From the NCBI GenBank assembly GCA_009731375.1, contig BJOX01000241.1, positions 14,658-65,084 on the forward strand: a stretch of DNA of 50,427 nucleotides, in the 5' to 3' direction. Below are positions 9,677 through 20,743 of the stretch, one piece after another. Positions within the stretch are counted from its first letter, which is position 1. Each line of letters opens with the position of its first letter. Position numbers and translations under genes: made by a program. The DNA is from Paulinella micropora (taxonomy: Eukaryota > Cercozoa > Imbricatea > Euglyphida). Below the pieces are notes generated by a model. The model was not told where the DNA came from. It made no database searches and was given only the letters and a program-made list of their open reading frames with translations.

Positions 9677-12095
9677 TTATTCATCGTCGTCGTCGTCGTC
9701 AAAAGCCCATTCATTATCGCCGTAAATAACCTTCCACTGATTTTTTACATTTTTCTAAGGTTGGTAAATCTACATATCTAATTCTTACACCCTCTTCCAT
9801 TGTTTTCTTCTTTTCTACCATATTTGGCATCAGTTTTCTAAGACTCGTCCAGAAACTTACCCGTGAAGTGTGCGGATCATTAGCGGTTGCTTTATACACA
9901 TCATACATTGTTTCTTTTGAAACTTCCTTGCCAAAATGAATTTCTGGAAATTCATTTGTAATATATCCCAAGTTTAAGCAATCCAACCACCACTTTCTCA
10001 ACTTTGAAAGGGATTTTACTTTTTGTTCTCGCAGTCCCTTTGTAATGATTGTTTCGCGGTCGTTAAAATCGCTAAGGTCTCTTTCAAGAAGAAACTTCGC
10101 CAGTCGTTGCCTATCAATAGATCTAATATCCGTAATCACTTTTCTCTTTTCGTCTGGTTTCATAAGTGCCAGTTCATCAGAAACTTCACGGACTAGCCAT
10201 CGTTGCTCTGTGGTTCCTGCTGGCACTACCCATTCTTCGTTTGAAGCAAGGACCAAGAATAATGTATTTTCTAATGTTAGATTTGGTAAATATTTTTGTT
10301 TAAGAGTTAGTGTGTTTTCTGATACAAGTTTCTTAATTGTTCCCGCTCGTCATTTCGTCCATAAATACTAAGATCGCTTTTGCGAGTTGGGCATTAAAAT
10401 CGCCTAATATTTCTTTAACATCGGACGGCTGGAAGTAATAATCGGCACCTATTATGTCTTTGAATATTTCAAGAATAATTCCCTTACCTGCTCGTTCAGT
10501 GCTTGTTAAAACTAATGACAAGTGTAGTTTTTGCCACGGCTTTTGATAAATGCTCGCGAACATATCAAGCACCTTTTTATATATGTCCTGCCTTCCCCCG
10601 CACCATCTGTTTAAGATATGTTGAAAGAATGCTTCATTTTTTTCTTCTTCTGCCGTGAATGATTTCACATCTTTTAATGTGTTCGCGGGAATTTCAAAAC
10701 CCTTAAACAAGTTATAAACCCTTGTTTGTCGTTATCAAAGTATGCTTTTGGATCAAAGAGTTACATCATTCACTTCGCGTCTTTTCGGTTGTGTATTCCA
10801 CATTTTATACAAATCAACAACATTCAATGTGGCGGGGTTTTTGCCTAGTGCTATCCAGTCTTCCTTTGATAAGTTAGTTTTTATTCTTTTGTTTTTGAAG
10901 AACGATTCCATTGCTGATTCCGTCTTGTAGCGGAATACCTGCTTATCTTTGGAATCAACATATTCTTCAATTATACTTGGCTTTGCTAAGTTAGCAAAAG
11001 TGTATGATTTATTCATCCAAGCCAAAGCAGTATCTAGCAACTCTGTGAAATTTTCTAAATTTTCGCCGGCAAGTCGTCGCAAATCTTCAATCGTGCCGAT
11101 ATTATGGACGATAGGGGGAGATAGTTTGTGAATTTTCATAGTTTTACCTTCGCAATTACTATCATGACAATAAAAATATAACCAGTCTCTTCTCCATACT
11201 ACATAGCAATTGTCGCTGTCATTTTCTTCTCCGTTTATAATATACGTTCGTGTCCCCTTGGTTCTTAAAATAATCATTCTCTGCTTTTTTTCAACAATTT
11301 CCACATTTGGTATTTTGCTGAGTATAATTTCGTGTATTTCTTCCAATGTGATATGTTAATATCGTTTCAAAGTTGTATATTCGGGAATTCTGATATTGTA
11401 AAATGTATCGTCATCGGGTCACATAATCAAATACTCGTCTATTTCTGCATCTTGTAGCAGTTTCAAGGTGTTTGTTTTTGGTGTGTATGAATACGGAAGC
11501 AAAACACGATCACTACCATCTTTATGAGAGTAGATAGTGCGGAAAGCCCTGTTTTTGTTATACACAGAAATATCAAGTATAGAAACTCAATATTCTTGTC
11601 GGCTCGTTCAAATGTGAAATAGAGGTCGGGATAATCTTTTTCAATCACCACTTCCACATATTTCCAAAACTCTTTTTGTGTTTCGCAGTTTTCAAACACC
11701 AAGCCATTATCGTAAGAAAAATGGCACGACATTTTACCATTCTTACTCGCATCCAACTAGTTTACTTTTTTAGGATTATACTTCAAACCTACATTAGCAA
11801 ATACATTTTCCATAAGTGTGTTCCACCGCTCATACATTTTTTCGCGTGAGATTGATAATTCATCGCCATCAATATCGGCAAACATTCGCTGGGGTTTGTT
11901 TTCCATTAATACTTCATAGTATTGTTTCTGTTCCTCTGGCGTTTTTTCAATCAATTCAACGAAATCCTCTTGGTATGGCATAGTGGTGAATTGTTTGTTT
12001 CCCCACTTAATAAGGACTACATCTTGCGGTTTATCTCTCAGTGCTTCTTCTTATTTCCAATACCCTTGCTCATTGGTCAGTGTCGGTGCGGTCAT
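9677..12095 (-). pseudogene. Primase plus SF3 (D5-like) helicase, multiply broken
   Basis: About 806 codons. The start MTAPTLTNEQGYWK sits behind TATATAAC. The primase part has FADIDGDE, CHFSYDNG and an Arg-rich segment near 11.55 kb as in archaeo-eukaryotic primases, and a possible zinc site FYCHDSNCEGK. The helicase part has a Walker A-like STERAGKGI (about 10480), a Walker B LVFMDEMTSG (about 10360) and the motif C segment LVLASNEEW (about 10245). The C-terminus is acidic (GDNEWAFDDDDDDE). Breaks: TAA after YWK, TAG at 11757, a shift near 11590, stops near 11420 and 11360, two shifts near 10700-10740, one near 10340 and one in an A-run near 9745. In PLVs and virophages this enzyme starts and drives genome replication; this copy cannot. 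Confidence 0.85.
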
Positions 12096-12106
12096 GTTAT
12101 ATAGTC
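12096..12106 (-). promoter_or_regulatory. TATATAAC box before the primase-helicase start
   Basis: GACTATATAAC abuts the ATG at 12095 on the minus strand. This supports that ATG over the internal methionine at 11981, because the sequence between them reads LIKWGNKQFTT in frame. Confidence 0.5.
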
Positions 12107-12214
12107 GCTCAGATCTTTTCAATAAAAATAAATTAATTATTATATATATCCATATAACACTATCCTTAATAGGTAATTATAATTTTTTATATATCTTTGT
12201 ACAAAAAAAAAACT

Positions 12215-12723
12215 TCTTTTTTTATTTTATTCAAGCACCCGCATTTAATAAATGCTTTAAATTCTCCACAAAGTTCGCAATACTTTAATCTCTTTGCATG
12301 TCTTATGATAATACTTGTCCCTGTTCGGATAGTTTTCTACAATGGAATAGCCCTATTGCTATTACAATAACAACACAATTTAATATATGGATTGTCAAGG
12401 GTCCGAATAAGCAATGATAGGTCTTCGTTCATTTTATCGTTCTTAAACCGCTTGATACATTCAGAGCCCAGCACCATTTCGTTCCCGTTTTTTACATTTT
12501 TTATAATGTAATTCTTTGTAATCTCGTGCGAACAACAACAATATTGTTCCGCCCCGTTTTCTATACTTTCCACAAGTTTCCAGTCGTTCGTTTTCCACTT
12601 TCCATCAGGCGATATAAATGAAACGGCATTGACCAGATTTAGAAAATAACTTCCACTTACATAATCTAAATGAAGTCTTAGGTCGTCATATGTCCAATAC
12701 GATCGGCGGTGAGAGGTGTCCAT
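12215..12723 (-). pseudogene. Small Cys-rich zinc-binding-type viral protein, in-frame TAG
   Basis: The first 128 codons begin MDTSHRRSYWTYDDLRLHLDY and contain CCCSHEITKNYIIKN then MVLGSECIKRF. This C.C.H ... GSECI pattern recurs in small proteins of PLVs and large DNA viruses. A TAG at 12337-12339 follows CCYCNSNRAIPL, but the same frame stays open and gives YCELCGEF and KCGC, a second cysteine cluster. The natural protein was therefore probably longer. A TATATAA box lies at 12724-12737, next to the start. Function unknown; nucleic-acid binding is a reasonable guess. Confidence 0.55.
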
Positions 12724-12814
12724 GGTTTATATAATAGTATATATATATTTTTATATGAGAATATATAAAATAAATTATATGTTATTTAACATATTATTAC
12801 GAAAAGCCCTTAGT

Positions 12815-13003
12815 TCAAGTAATTCCGCTTTTTCGTTTTTCATATTTCTCCTTCCGAGATATTTTTATTCTCTCTTGGTTCTTATAATAGTATGCCTTCG
12901 CATTTGCCCTATTTTTGTCAGGATGAGCCTTCAAAAATGCTTTTGCCCTTTCCCTTCTCCGTTCAACTACTACTTCCTTAGTGTACTGAGGTGTCCTCGG
13001 CAT
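12815..13003 (-). CDS. Small basic hypothetical protein
   Basis: A 62-residue frame MPRTPQYTKEVVVERRRERA... rich in Arg, Lys and Glu, with KAYYYKNQERIKISRKEKYEKR at its end. The same KAYY/YEK flavour appears in the 13587 gene and in the tails of the GIY-YIG proteins, so it may be a stand-alone version of that DNA-binding tail. TATATA occurs about 10 bp before its ATG. No family recognised. Confidence 0.5.
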   Translation of the reverse strand: MPRTPQYTKEVVVERRRERAKAFLKAHPDKNRANAKAYYYKNQERIKISRKEKYEKRKSGIT

Positions 13004-13019
13004 TATGTCCCTATATAAT

Positions 13020-13586
13020 AATTATATTATTTTAATTATTTTAAATGATAAATCCAAATTAACCCCAATATCCTCTTTAAATGTTGTTAAAAACCACTCG
13101 GCCAGTTGTTGTTAATTATAGAAATCTGAGACGGAATATGTTTGTTAGTATTAATGAAGGCCTATCTGTACGAGGGCGACCCCCGCGGGCGGAATTTTTT
13201 AAGGTGTCTAGTAGAAAGTACCCCCACACCTCGGAAAATTTACTCCACATTAATAAAACCTTGGACAGGTTGGACTATATAAAAAATAGATAATAGTAAG
13301 AAGAATAAATATAATAAATAATGAAATTTAATACTTAAAAAGTGTCCAACTTCGTAAGGGTCAAGCCGGTCGCGTCCGACCATGAGGTTGGACAGACTAC
13401 AAACAACATTATTTTTCGTCTCGCCTGCTCTTATATTCACACATTTGATTATGTATTAAGGGTCAATATTACATTTAAGCATAAGGGTCAATATAACTAT
13501 AAAGCAATGCAACCGTCGAAGATCAATACGCAAACAGACAAAGGTACAACTCGCAAAAATATGGAGATAGTTTCGCATTTTTAAGA
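13020..13586. other. AT-rich non-coding stretch with short inverted repeat
   Basis: No convincing gene. It contains TGGACTATATAAAAAATAG near 13270 (possible promoter) and a small inverted pair GTGTCCAAC / GTTGGACA at about 13341 and 13387. Confidence 0.4.
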
Positions 13587-13862
13587 ATGCAAAGATGCCA
13601 AACGGAATATTACGAGAAGAATAAAGAAAGAATAGCACAAAGAAAGAAGCAACATCGTCAAGAAAATAAGGACAAGATAAAGGAATACAATAAAGCATAT
13701 TATGATAGCAAAAAGCATATATTATTGGATATATACCAGAAGGCCAGTCTTGACAGACGAAAACAATACAAAGCAAAATATCGAAAGAAATACAACGAAC
13801 AACGAAAGGACCTTAAAAAACAATACGAAAAAAATACGGAGAAAAAGCAGACAAGAATATAG
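13587..13862 (+). CDS. Basic Lys/Glu/Tyr-rich hypothetical protein
   Basis: This 91-residue frame (MQRCQTEYYEKNKERIAQRK...) is almost entirely Lys, Arg, Glu, Gln and Tyr with repeating RKKYNEQRK/KKQYEKN blocks, predicting a long charged helix. It resembles the repeated tails of the GIY-YIG nucleases at 2.9-3.9 kb. It may be a tail detached from such a gene or an independent DNA-binding protein. It is the last gene-like feature of the left viral remnant. Confidence 0.5.
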   Translation: MQRCQTEYYEKNKERIAQRKKQHRQENKDKIKEYNKAYYDSKKHILLDIYQKASLDRRKQYKAKYRKKYNEQRKDLKKQYEKNTEKKQTRI

Positions 13863-14104
13863 ATAGATGGACTAGTTATTATAACGAAAATAGAAAGCCT
13901 ATCTCTGTTTAGTCGCATTAGCAAAATAATATCGTTAGCCCTGTAGCGGATACACCAATTTTGGTCAAAAAGGATTTTTTTTGCCGTTTGTCCAAGGAGA
14001 AAAGGAAAAAGTAAAACTCTTTTTTTCCCTTACTCGTGTGGCTATCGCCCCCTCCCCCCACGAACTTCGTTCGTTGCCCCCCTCCCCCGTTTTTGTTTTT
14101 GATG

Positions 14105-14499
14105 ATCATTTATGTATATAGACCTGTCCATTCGTGTATTCAATACAAGCACAGAAACACAGAAAAACACACACAGGAAGACAGAAAACACACACAGGAA
14201 GCACAAAACATACCTAGGTTTTACAAAAATACGACAAACTAGCAGACTAAGGAAGATTTAGACAAAATAATGACAAAAACCATATAAACGAAGTTTATAT
14301 ACATTTTTATGAAATAAAATGGGCTTTTGTCGTTATTTTGTCTAAATCTTCCTTAGTCTGCTTAGTTTGTCGTATTTTTGTAAAACATAGGTATGTTTTG
14401 TGCTTCCTGTGTGTGTTTTCTGTCTTCCTGTGTGTGTTTTTCTGTGTTTCTGTGCTTGTATTTAATACACGAATGGACAGGTCTATATACATAAATGAT
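14105..14499. repeat. Large foldback: 174-bp inverted arms, 46-bp loop
   Basis: Arm 14105-14278 (starting ATCATTTATGTATATAGACC) is repeated in reverse complement at 14325-14499 with few mismatches. The loop itself holds ATATAAAC/GTTTATAT. The arms include two CACACACAGGAAG blocks. This structure fits a foldback/MITE-type element or a hairpin end formed beside the viral remnant; no coding capacity is seen. Confidence 0.9.
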
Positions 14500-14668
14500 A
14501 TATATACATATATATATAAGCTTATGTATATATATATAAGCTTATGTATATACATATATATATGTGTGTGTGTGTGTATGTATATATAATATTATATATA
14601 TATATATACATATACATATACATATATATATATATTTCATATATATTTATTTATTTATATATTTATAT

Positions 14669-14715
<47 letters not shown>

Positions 14716-14790
14716 CATATACATACATATACATACACACACACACACATATATATATAATATTGTATATATATATATATAATATTGTAT

Positions 14791-14822
<32 letters not shown>

Positions 14823-14830
14823 CATTACAT

Positions 14831-14879
<49 letters not shown>

Positions 14880-14880
14880 A
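14500..14880. repeat. (AT)n/(CATA)n microsatellite
   Basis: Compound TATATA, ACACAC and CATA tracts, nearly pure A/T with short CA runs. Confidence 0.95.
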
Positions 14881-14924
14881 AGTTTGAAACAAAAGCATAT
14901 TGAGTCTTGATGTGTATCGTTCAC

Positions 14925-15037
14925 CAGGGACCTTTGCTTTCGGTCTCCTCACCAAAGGCTGGGCTGTAGTCAGGGGGTGGGGGTCGTGGTGAATCACCCG
15001 CTGAACTTTGGGGTGGTTCAGGTATTGGAAGCGTCCC
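14925..15037 (-). other. Possible internal exon of a host gene
   Basis: On the minus strand, TTTTGCAG at about 15038-15045 resembles a splice acceptor and CCTG|GTGAAC at about 14922 a donor. Between them two frames are open: one gives a proline-rich PEPPQSSAGDSPRPPPPDY, the other a basic YLNHPKVQRVIHHDPHP. GC content is well above the flanking AT repeats. Which frame is used, or whether it is an exon at all, cannot be decided here. Confidence 0.25.
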
Positions 15038-15189
15038 TGCAAAATTCACCAAACACGAGGCAATGAACAGCAAGCATGCCTTTGAGACGAAAATACAAGG
15101 ACGCCACAAACATATAAGAAAAACTAAGCACCAACGAGGAGAGTAAATTCAGAACTAGACGTGTTCTGCTCTGGGAGATGGTCAAGGCA

Positions 15190-15394
15190 ACGATGGTTGG
15201 GTGATAGGTAGGAAGGTAGGTAGGTAGGTAGGTAGGTAATGATGGTGCGTTTATTTTTTGGGTGCTGAGTAAGTTTGAAACTCACAGCAATAAGAATGTA
15301 ACAGTGTTGTACTACTAAACACATGCAAGAGGGAAAATAATTTAACGCTTTGATCTTATCGTTCTCCGCCGATTTATCCATCTATCTATCTATC

Positions 15395-15447
<53 letters not shown>

Positions 15448-15475
15448 GTCTGTCTATCTATCTATCTATCAAAGT
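15190..15475. repeat. (GGTA)n and (ATCT)n microsatellites
   Basis: GGTAGGTA run at about 15205-15238 and ATCT run at about 15372-15470, separated by about 130 bp of unique sequence. Confidence 0.9.
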
Positions 15476-15534
15476 GCTACCACAATTCTGAAGCATCGCT
15501 CAAAAGCTCACGATAACACACACACTCACACACA

Positions 15535-15612
15535 TACACATACATACATACATACATACATACATGGATGCATGCATGCATGCATACATATATACATACA
15601 TACGTACATACA

Positions 15613-15643
<31 letters not shown>

Positions 15644-15815
15644 TGCATTTCCATAATATACTCAGCATTTTCTACCTCGAATGTTGTTAAAAATAAAGAA
15701 GGCATACACATACATACATATTGCATACATACATATTGCGTTTCCATGAGGGCATACAAAAATAAAGAAGGCATACATACATATTGCATACATACATATT
15801 GCATACATCCATATT
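15535..15815. repeat. (CATA)n microsatellite with interspersed TATTGC units
   Basis: Pure CATA runs, then repeated CATACATATTGC and a twice-repeated AAAATAAAGAAGGCATACA block (15687 and 15758). Confidence 0.9.
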
Positions 15816-15884
15816 GCTGATTGAGGGCGAGATCCCAGTCGGATGCTTTTGTCTCTCCAATGTTGTCAACAATAAACACATGTG

Positions 15885-15998
15885 GGAGTGTTATTAATCA
15901 CCTTGGTCGTCGTCGTCTTCTTCCACGTCTATAAGGCATATGAGGGAGCATATTAATCACCTTGGTCGTCGTCGTCTTCTTCCATGTCTATCTTTGTG
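15885..15998 (-). repeat. Tandem duplication encoding an acidic C-terminal tail
   Basis: Two copies about 65 bp apart read, on the minus strand, as ID(M/V)EEDDDDQGD followed by TAA. The outer copy is preceded by GACTTCACAAAG and, further up, by GCTTGCTGCAG, a possible splice acceptor. This could be a duplicated last exon of a host gene with an acidic tail. Parent gene unknown. Confidence 0.35.
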
Positions 15999-16064
15999 AA
16001 GTCACCTGCAGCAAGCCAGCACAACATACGTCAACATCAGACCACATGTTGGTGAATGTAAGAT

Positions 16065-16191
16065 ATAAGATTGTATTAAACTGACGTTTCATATGCATGT
16101 AACATATAAGATAGGGATTACTCCAGATGCATGGACTAATCCTATCTTATATGTTACATGCATACAAAACGTTAGTTTAATACAATCTTAT
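16065..16191. repeat. Foldback with ~55-bp arms
   Basis: ATAAGATTGTATTAAACTGA (16065) through GGGATTA (16120) is mirrored by TAATCC (16137) to ATCTTAT (16191), leaving a 16-nt loop. A further copy of the outer arm (CGTTAGTTTAATAC) follows at about 16211, so the unit was also partly duplicated in tandem. Confidence 0.85.
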
Positions 16192-16317
16192 ATTTTACAT
16201 GCATATAAAACGTTAGTTTAATACAAAAATATTAAATCTGCTAGGTCGAGGAAACAAACCCAACTATCACATTAACAGAAAGAAAGGGGAATGAAACAGC
16301 GTTAAGCAATCCAACTT

Positions 16318-16985
16318 TTGTATGTATGTATGTATGTATGTATGTGTGTATGTATGTATGTATGTATGTATGTGTGTACATGTATCTAGTGAACGGCTTA
16401 CAATATAACTGCACCTAGAAAGAAAAAAAAAATACATGACAGACATACATATCATACATACAAACATTCATACAAACATACATACATACATACATACATA
16501 ACTAGCTGAATAGGATGATCGTGTTCTGTTTTTCCAAGAGCATAAATATTGAAATAGTAAGGAAACGGGATCCTGACATGTACGTATGTGTATGTATGTA
16601 ATGTATGTATGTAGTATGTATGTATGTATGTGTGTGTGTAAATATGTATGTATGTATGTATGTATGCATGTATGTATGTAACAGGCTACGTACAGACAGG
16701 CATACAGACAGACATACATACAGACAGAGATACATACAGACAGACATGCATGCAGACAGACAGACAGATCAGACAAACATACATACAGACAGACATGCAG
16801 ACAGACAGACAGATCAGACAGATCAGACAGATCAAACAGAACAGGCAGAACAGACAGACAGATCAGACAGATAGATCAGACAGACAGATCAGATAGAATA
16901 GATAGGACAGACAGACAGACAGACATACATACATACATACATACATACCTGTCTGTCTGTCTGTCTGTATGTATGTATGTATGTA
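16318..16985. repeat. (TGTA)n, (CAGA)n and inverted microsatellites
   Basis: TATG runs at 16318-16375 and 16575-16680, CAGACA/GATCAGA runs at 16690-16920, then CATACATA meeting TGTCTGTC/TATGTATG at about 16948. The last junction is a head-to-head inverted repeat able to form a hairpin. Confidence 0.9.
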
Positions 16986-17374
16986 TGCATGCAGGCTCAA
17001 GCACAAAGCCAGCCTCAGCCCTGGCAGACGACCACGAGGCATCTTGGTAGGACAGGCAAAAAAGTTTGTGCTTGAAACTAGTGAAATGTGGGTGTGTGGG
17101 TATCTTGGGTAGGCAGGAGGGTTTGTGCTTGAAATGTGTGTGGGTAGTTTGCACTAGAGTTTGCACTAGTACTGGTTTGCGAAATGAACTGTTGTTGATG
17201 TCTGGGCACAGGGCTTAATACAGCTTTTCAAGGGAACGGTACTGCACGGTACCGCACCCGGCTACTTGGCCCCCCCGGCCTTGAGGGGCCCCGCTTAAAA
17301 TATGCTAGGAATTCATAGAAATATGATAAAATTAGGCAATTTAGTAGTAGTAGTAGTACGTTTTACTTTTTTTA

Positions 17375-17404
17375 CTTACTACATTATGCATCATTTATAT
17401 GTAC

Positions 17405-17457
<53 letters not shown>

Positions 17458-17495
17458 TTTCTCTCTGTTGATCTCCGTCTCTCTGTTGCTTTTTC

Positions 17496-17542
<47 letters not shown>

Positions 17543-17665
17543 TCACGACAACGTATGCTCGAGTGCCTGTCTTACGTGGGATTGATTAAGTACGGGCCCT
17601 AGTCTTTGTGATGGTTGGTGTACCAATTGCAAAACTACGTGCTTTCAGAACGACTTTGCAGACGT
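17375..17665 (+). repeat. Dispersed repeat family R1, copy 1 (with internal (CT)n)
   Basis: Order: TGCATCATTTATATGTACTG, (TA)n, CTCCGTCTCTCTGTTGCTTT, (CT)n, then CATCTCACGACAACGTATGC and GATTGATTAAGTACGGGCCC, ending near CAAAACTACGTGC. The same order occurs at 19.5-20.1 kb. A partial copy of the 5' part is at 17820-17865. Confidence 0.85.
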
Positions 17666-17869
17666 AGGAATGAACATCTTTTGATGTATATTGCTGGTAC
17701 ATGTCACGAGTTACCTCCGTGACGTAGAAGGCGTATGCACAAAGGTTTGTTCTACGGTCTTGCAATAAACGCATATGAGAGGGTTGGCTTTTCATTTGCT
17801 TGCACGTTTTACTTTTTTTACTTACTACATTATGCATCATTTATATGTACTGCATATATTATATGTCAT

Positions 17870-19150
17870 ATGTAGGTTCTCCTGTATAAAAATTGTCGGT
17901 AGAATTCAAAAAAAAATTTAGAATGCAATATGTAATTTTATTCAATAAAAATTATACATGTTTATAAAGAAAGTGATGGAATAATATATTAAGAAAACCT
18001 CATTGAAAAATAGTCAAAACTGGCTTCAAACCAATCAAATTCCCGTCGCCCACCGCTTTTCCCCAACTAATTTGCACACCCCCCACCTGAAAAAAGTGGT
18101 CACCCTGCCACCTAAAAAAAATGGTGCTTGTGATGACCAAAAATCAAAGTCAGTTTTCACATGTTCCCTGTATGCTCTTCAATAAATTCTCATATAATAT
18201 CTTTCTATGTATGCTTATAATTAAATGTACAAAGTTTTTTTACAAAAAGGTAACCTTAAGCCTGCAAACAAACCGGCCAAAATCAGCAAAAAGTAGGGCA
18301 TAAGGCCCTCACTCAGAATTTTTTTTACTTAAATACAAGGCCGGAACAAGTACAGAAAGTGAAGGAAATCAAAGAGACTATTTAATAACAACATTTTGTA
18401 CAGAAAGTGCAGAAAAAATTGAAAATCTGTAAAAATCTCACCCATGATTTTTTGAGCCTGTCTGGAGCCAAGAACAGATCACCAACAGCAGGGTTACAAA
18501 GAAAGGAGCAGTGGTTGAACATATACAAAAAAAAGACCATGTGATTGTGAATAGATTCAGCACATTACATTCCCAGAAAAGCACACACAACACATATAGG
18601 AGCGATCAAAGACAGGTGCAAAAAAATGGCTTCTCTCAATAAAGAATAACACATGCTGCAGATAAGTTAACAACACGCCATTTTGTAGACAGCATGGACA
18701 CATCATTTGGCAAGACTGTACAAGACCACGGGACGTGAAAGTATGCATGAGAAACACACAGAAAAAAAACACAAAACCCTCTCTAGACATGACTTTTACC
18801 AAGCTTGACCCCGCAAAAACCGTCAAATAAAAAAAATTTAGTGTGGCCTTCACTTCAAAGGCTACGTATGTCGATAGGCCTGTTGGTTCAAATATTTTTT
18901 GGAAATTTTTCTGGTTTCCTCTCCGGGAATCGGCATAATCTTGTCAAATATTGCCACAATAAATTCACGGGCCCGCGGCGCCACCAAAATCATGTCGGAG
19001 GTCAAGTACTTCAAAGCAGGTAATGTTCAAACCACGTTGTTTCAAGCAAAAGCAATCATGACACAAGTGTTTTCATCAGAAAACTTAGACTTTCCTGTAT
19101 TTGAAATCCTTATTATCGAATTCAATTTTCACATTTCACGACATAGCAAT
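17870..19150. other. Unique, mostly non-coding stretch
   Basis: No supported complete gene. At 18990-19020 ATGTCGGAGGTCAAGTACTT ... AAAGCAG|GTAATG could be a short first coding exon (MSEVKYFKA) with a splice donor, preceded by a GC-rich GGGCCCGCGGCGCC; weak evidence. Confidence 0.3.
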
Positions 19151-19154
19151 TATG

Positions 19155-19455
19155 CAGTTTTTAACTGACAAATGCTGTTTGCATGATGCACTCTGCACTC
19201 ATTTTTACGCACAAGTGCACAAATGAATTCAAATGTTATGTTGAGCAATTCTGCCAGAGGGTTTTTGCAGAGAAGTACGGTAAAAAACAAAAACTAGGAA
19301 AACATAGGTCAGAAATTAGTTTGTTCACATTCAGAAACTACCATAGATCTCATTAATACCTTATATAAACTGAAAACAAAATACAGGAAAGTCCATTCCC
19401 ACTAAAAACATTGAATTCTGCGCAGACAGCACATCCAAATCTTGAATATTGAATG
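19155..19455 (+). repeat. Dispersed repeat family R2, forward copy
   Basis: About 300 bp from CTGACAAATGCTGTTTGCAT to CTTGAATATTGAATG. A strongly similar copy in reverse orientation lies at 48175-48480. It has no ORF of note and may be part of a larger non-autonomous element. Confidence 0.85.
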
Positions 19456-19499
19456 CGTTTACTCGCTGCGAAATATTTAATGATTCTACCGACCACTAG

Positions 19500-19646
19500 A
19501 ACCTACATACGCATACACTTTTCTCTGCATCTCTTTCTCTCCGTCTTTCTGTTGCTTTTTCCTCTCTCTCTCTCTCATTTCTCTCAATCTCTCTCTCTCT
19601 CTCATTTCTCTCTTTCTTTTCTTTCCTTCTTTCAAAATATGTCTCA

Positions 19647-19699
<53 letters not shown>

Positions 19700-19808
19700 T
19701 CTCTGAATCAAGGTATACCTTGCCTTACCAAGGTATACCTTGCCTTACCAAGGTAAACCTTGCCATACCAAGGTATACCTTGAATCACAGATCTCTCTCT
19801 ACCTCTCT

Positions 19809-19861
<53 letters not shown>

Positions 19862-20069
19862 TCACGACAACGTATGCTTGAGTGCCTGTCCACGTGGCAT
19901 TGATTAAGTACGGGCCCTAGTCTTTGTGATGGTTGGTGTACCCATTGCAAAACTACGTGCTTCGGAACGACCTTTGATGTATCCTTTTATGCATCATTTA
20001 TATGTACTGTATATTTATATGTATAAACCTTTCTCTGCATCTCTTTCCCTCCGTCTCTCTGTTGCTTTT

Positions 20070-20150
<81 letters not shown>

Positions 20151-20338
20151 CTCTCTGTCTCATTTCTCTCAATCTCTCTCTCTCTCATTTCTCTCTTTCT
20201 TTTCTTTCTTTCTCTCAAGATACTCTATGTCTTAATTTATTGCTTGCGCTCTCTCTCTTCTTTCCTTCTTTCAAGATATGTCTCAATGTCACACACTCTC
20301 TCTCTCCCTCTCGATCTCTCTCTCTCTCTCTCTCTCTC

Positions 20339-20384
<46 letters not shown>

Positions 20385-20400
20385 AAGCATCAAAGGCAGT
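19500..20400 (+). repeat. Repeat family R1, further copies with expanded (CT)n
   Basis: CTGCATCTCTTTCTCTCCGT (19525) and CTGCATCTCTTTCCCTCCGT (20034) open two successive copies. CATCTCACGACAACGTATGC recurs at about 19857. Long (CT)n tracts with CTTTC interruptions fill 19560-19700, 19800-19860 and 20070-20390. Confidence 0.85.
19712..19795. repeat. CAAGGTATACCTTG palindrome cluster 1
   Basis: Four copies (one with AAACC) at about 20-bp spacing inside repeat R1, separated by CCTTAC-type linkers. Confidence 0.9.
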
Positions 20401-20490
20401 GCTGCAGGACTTGCGGACAAAGCAGCCGTTTTGTGAGATTTCGTCGTCGTCTCGGAGATACAGTCTTTTCTTCCCTCAGGCTTTGCTGCC

Positions 20491-20531
<41 letters not shown>

Positions 20532-20534
20532 GAC

Positions 20535-20692
20535 TTTTCAAGGTATGCCTTGGCTGTTTAAGGAATACCTTGCCTTTTGATAAGGTATACCTTGGCTTTT
20601 CAAGGTATACCTTGGCTGTTTAAGGTATAGCTTGCATGTCGATAAGGAATACCTTGCCTTTTGAAGGTATACCTTAGCTGTTCTGAGAAAGA
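20535..20692. repeat. CAAGGTATACCTTG palindrome cluster 2
   Basis: About seven imperfect copies with linkers such as GCTTTT and GCTGTTT, flanked on both sides by (GA)n. Confidence 0.85.
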
Positions 20693-20699
20693 GAGAGAC

Positions 20700-20743
<44 letters not shown>

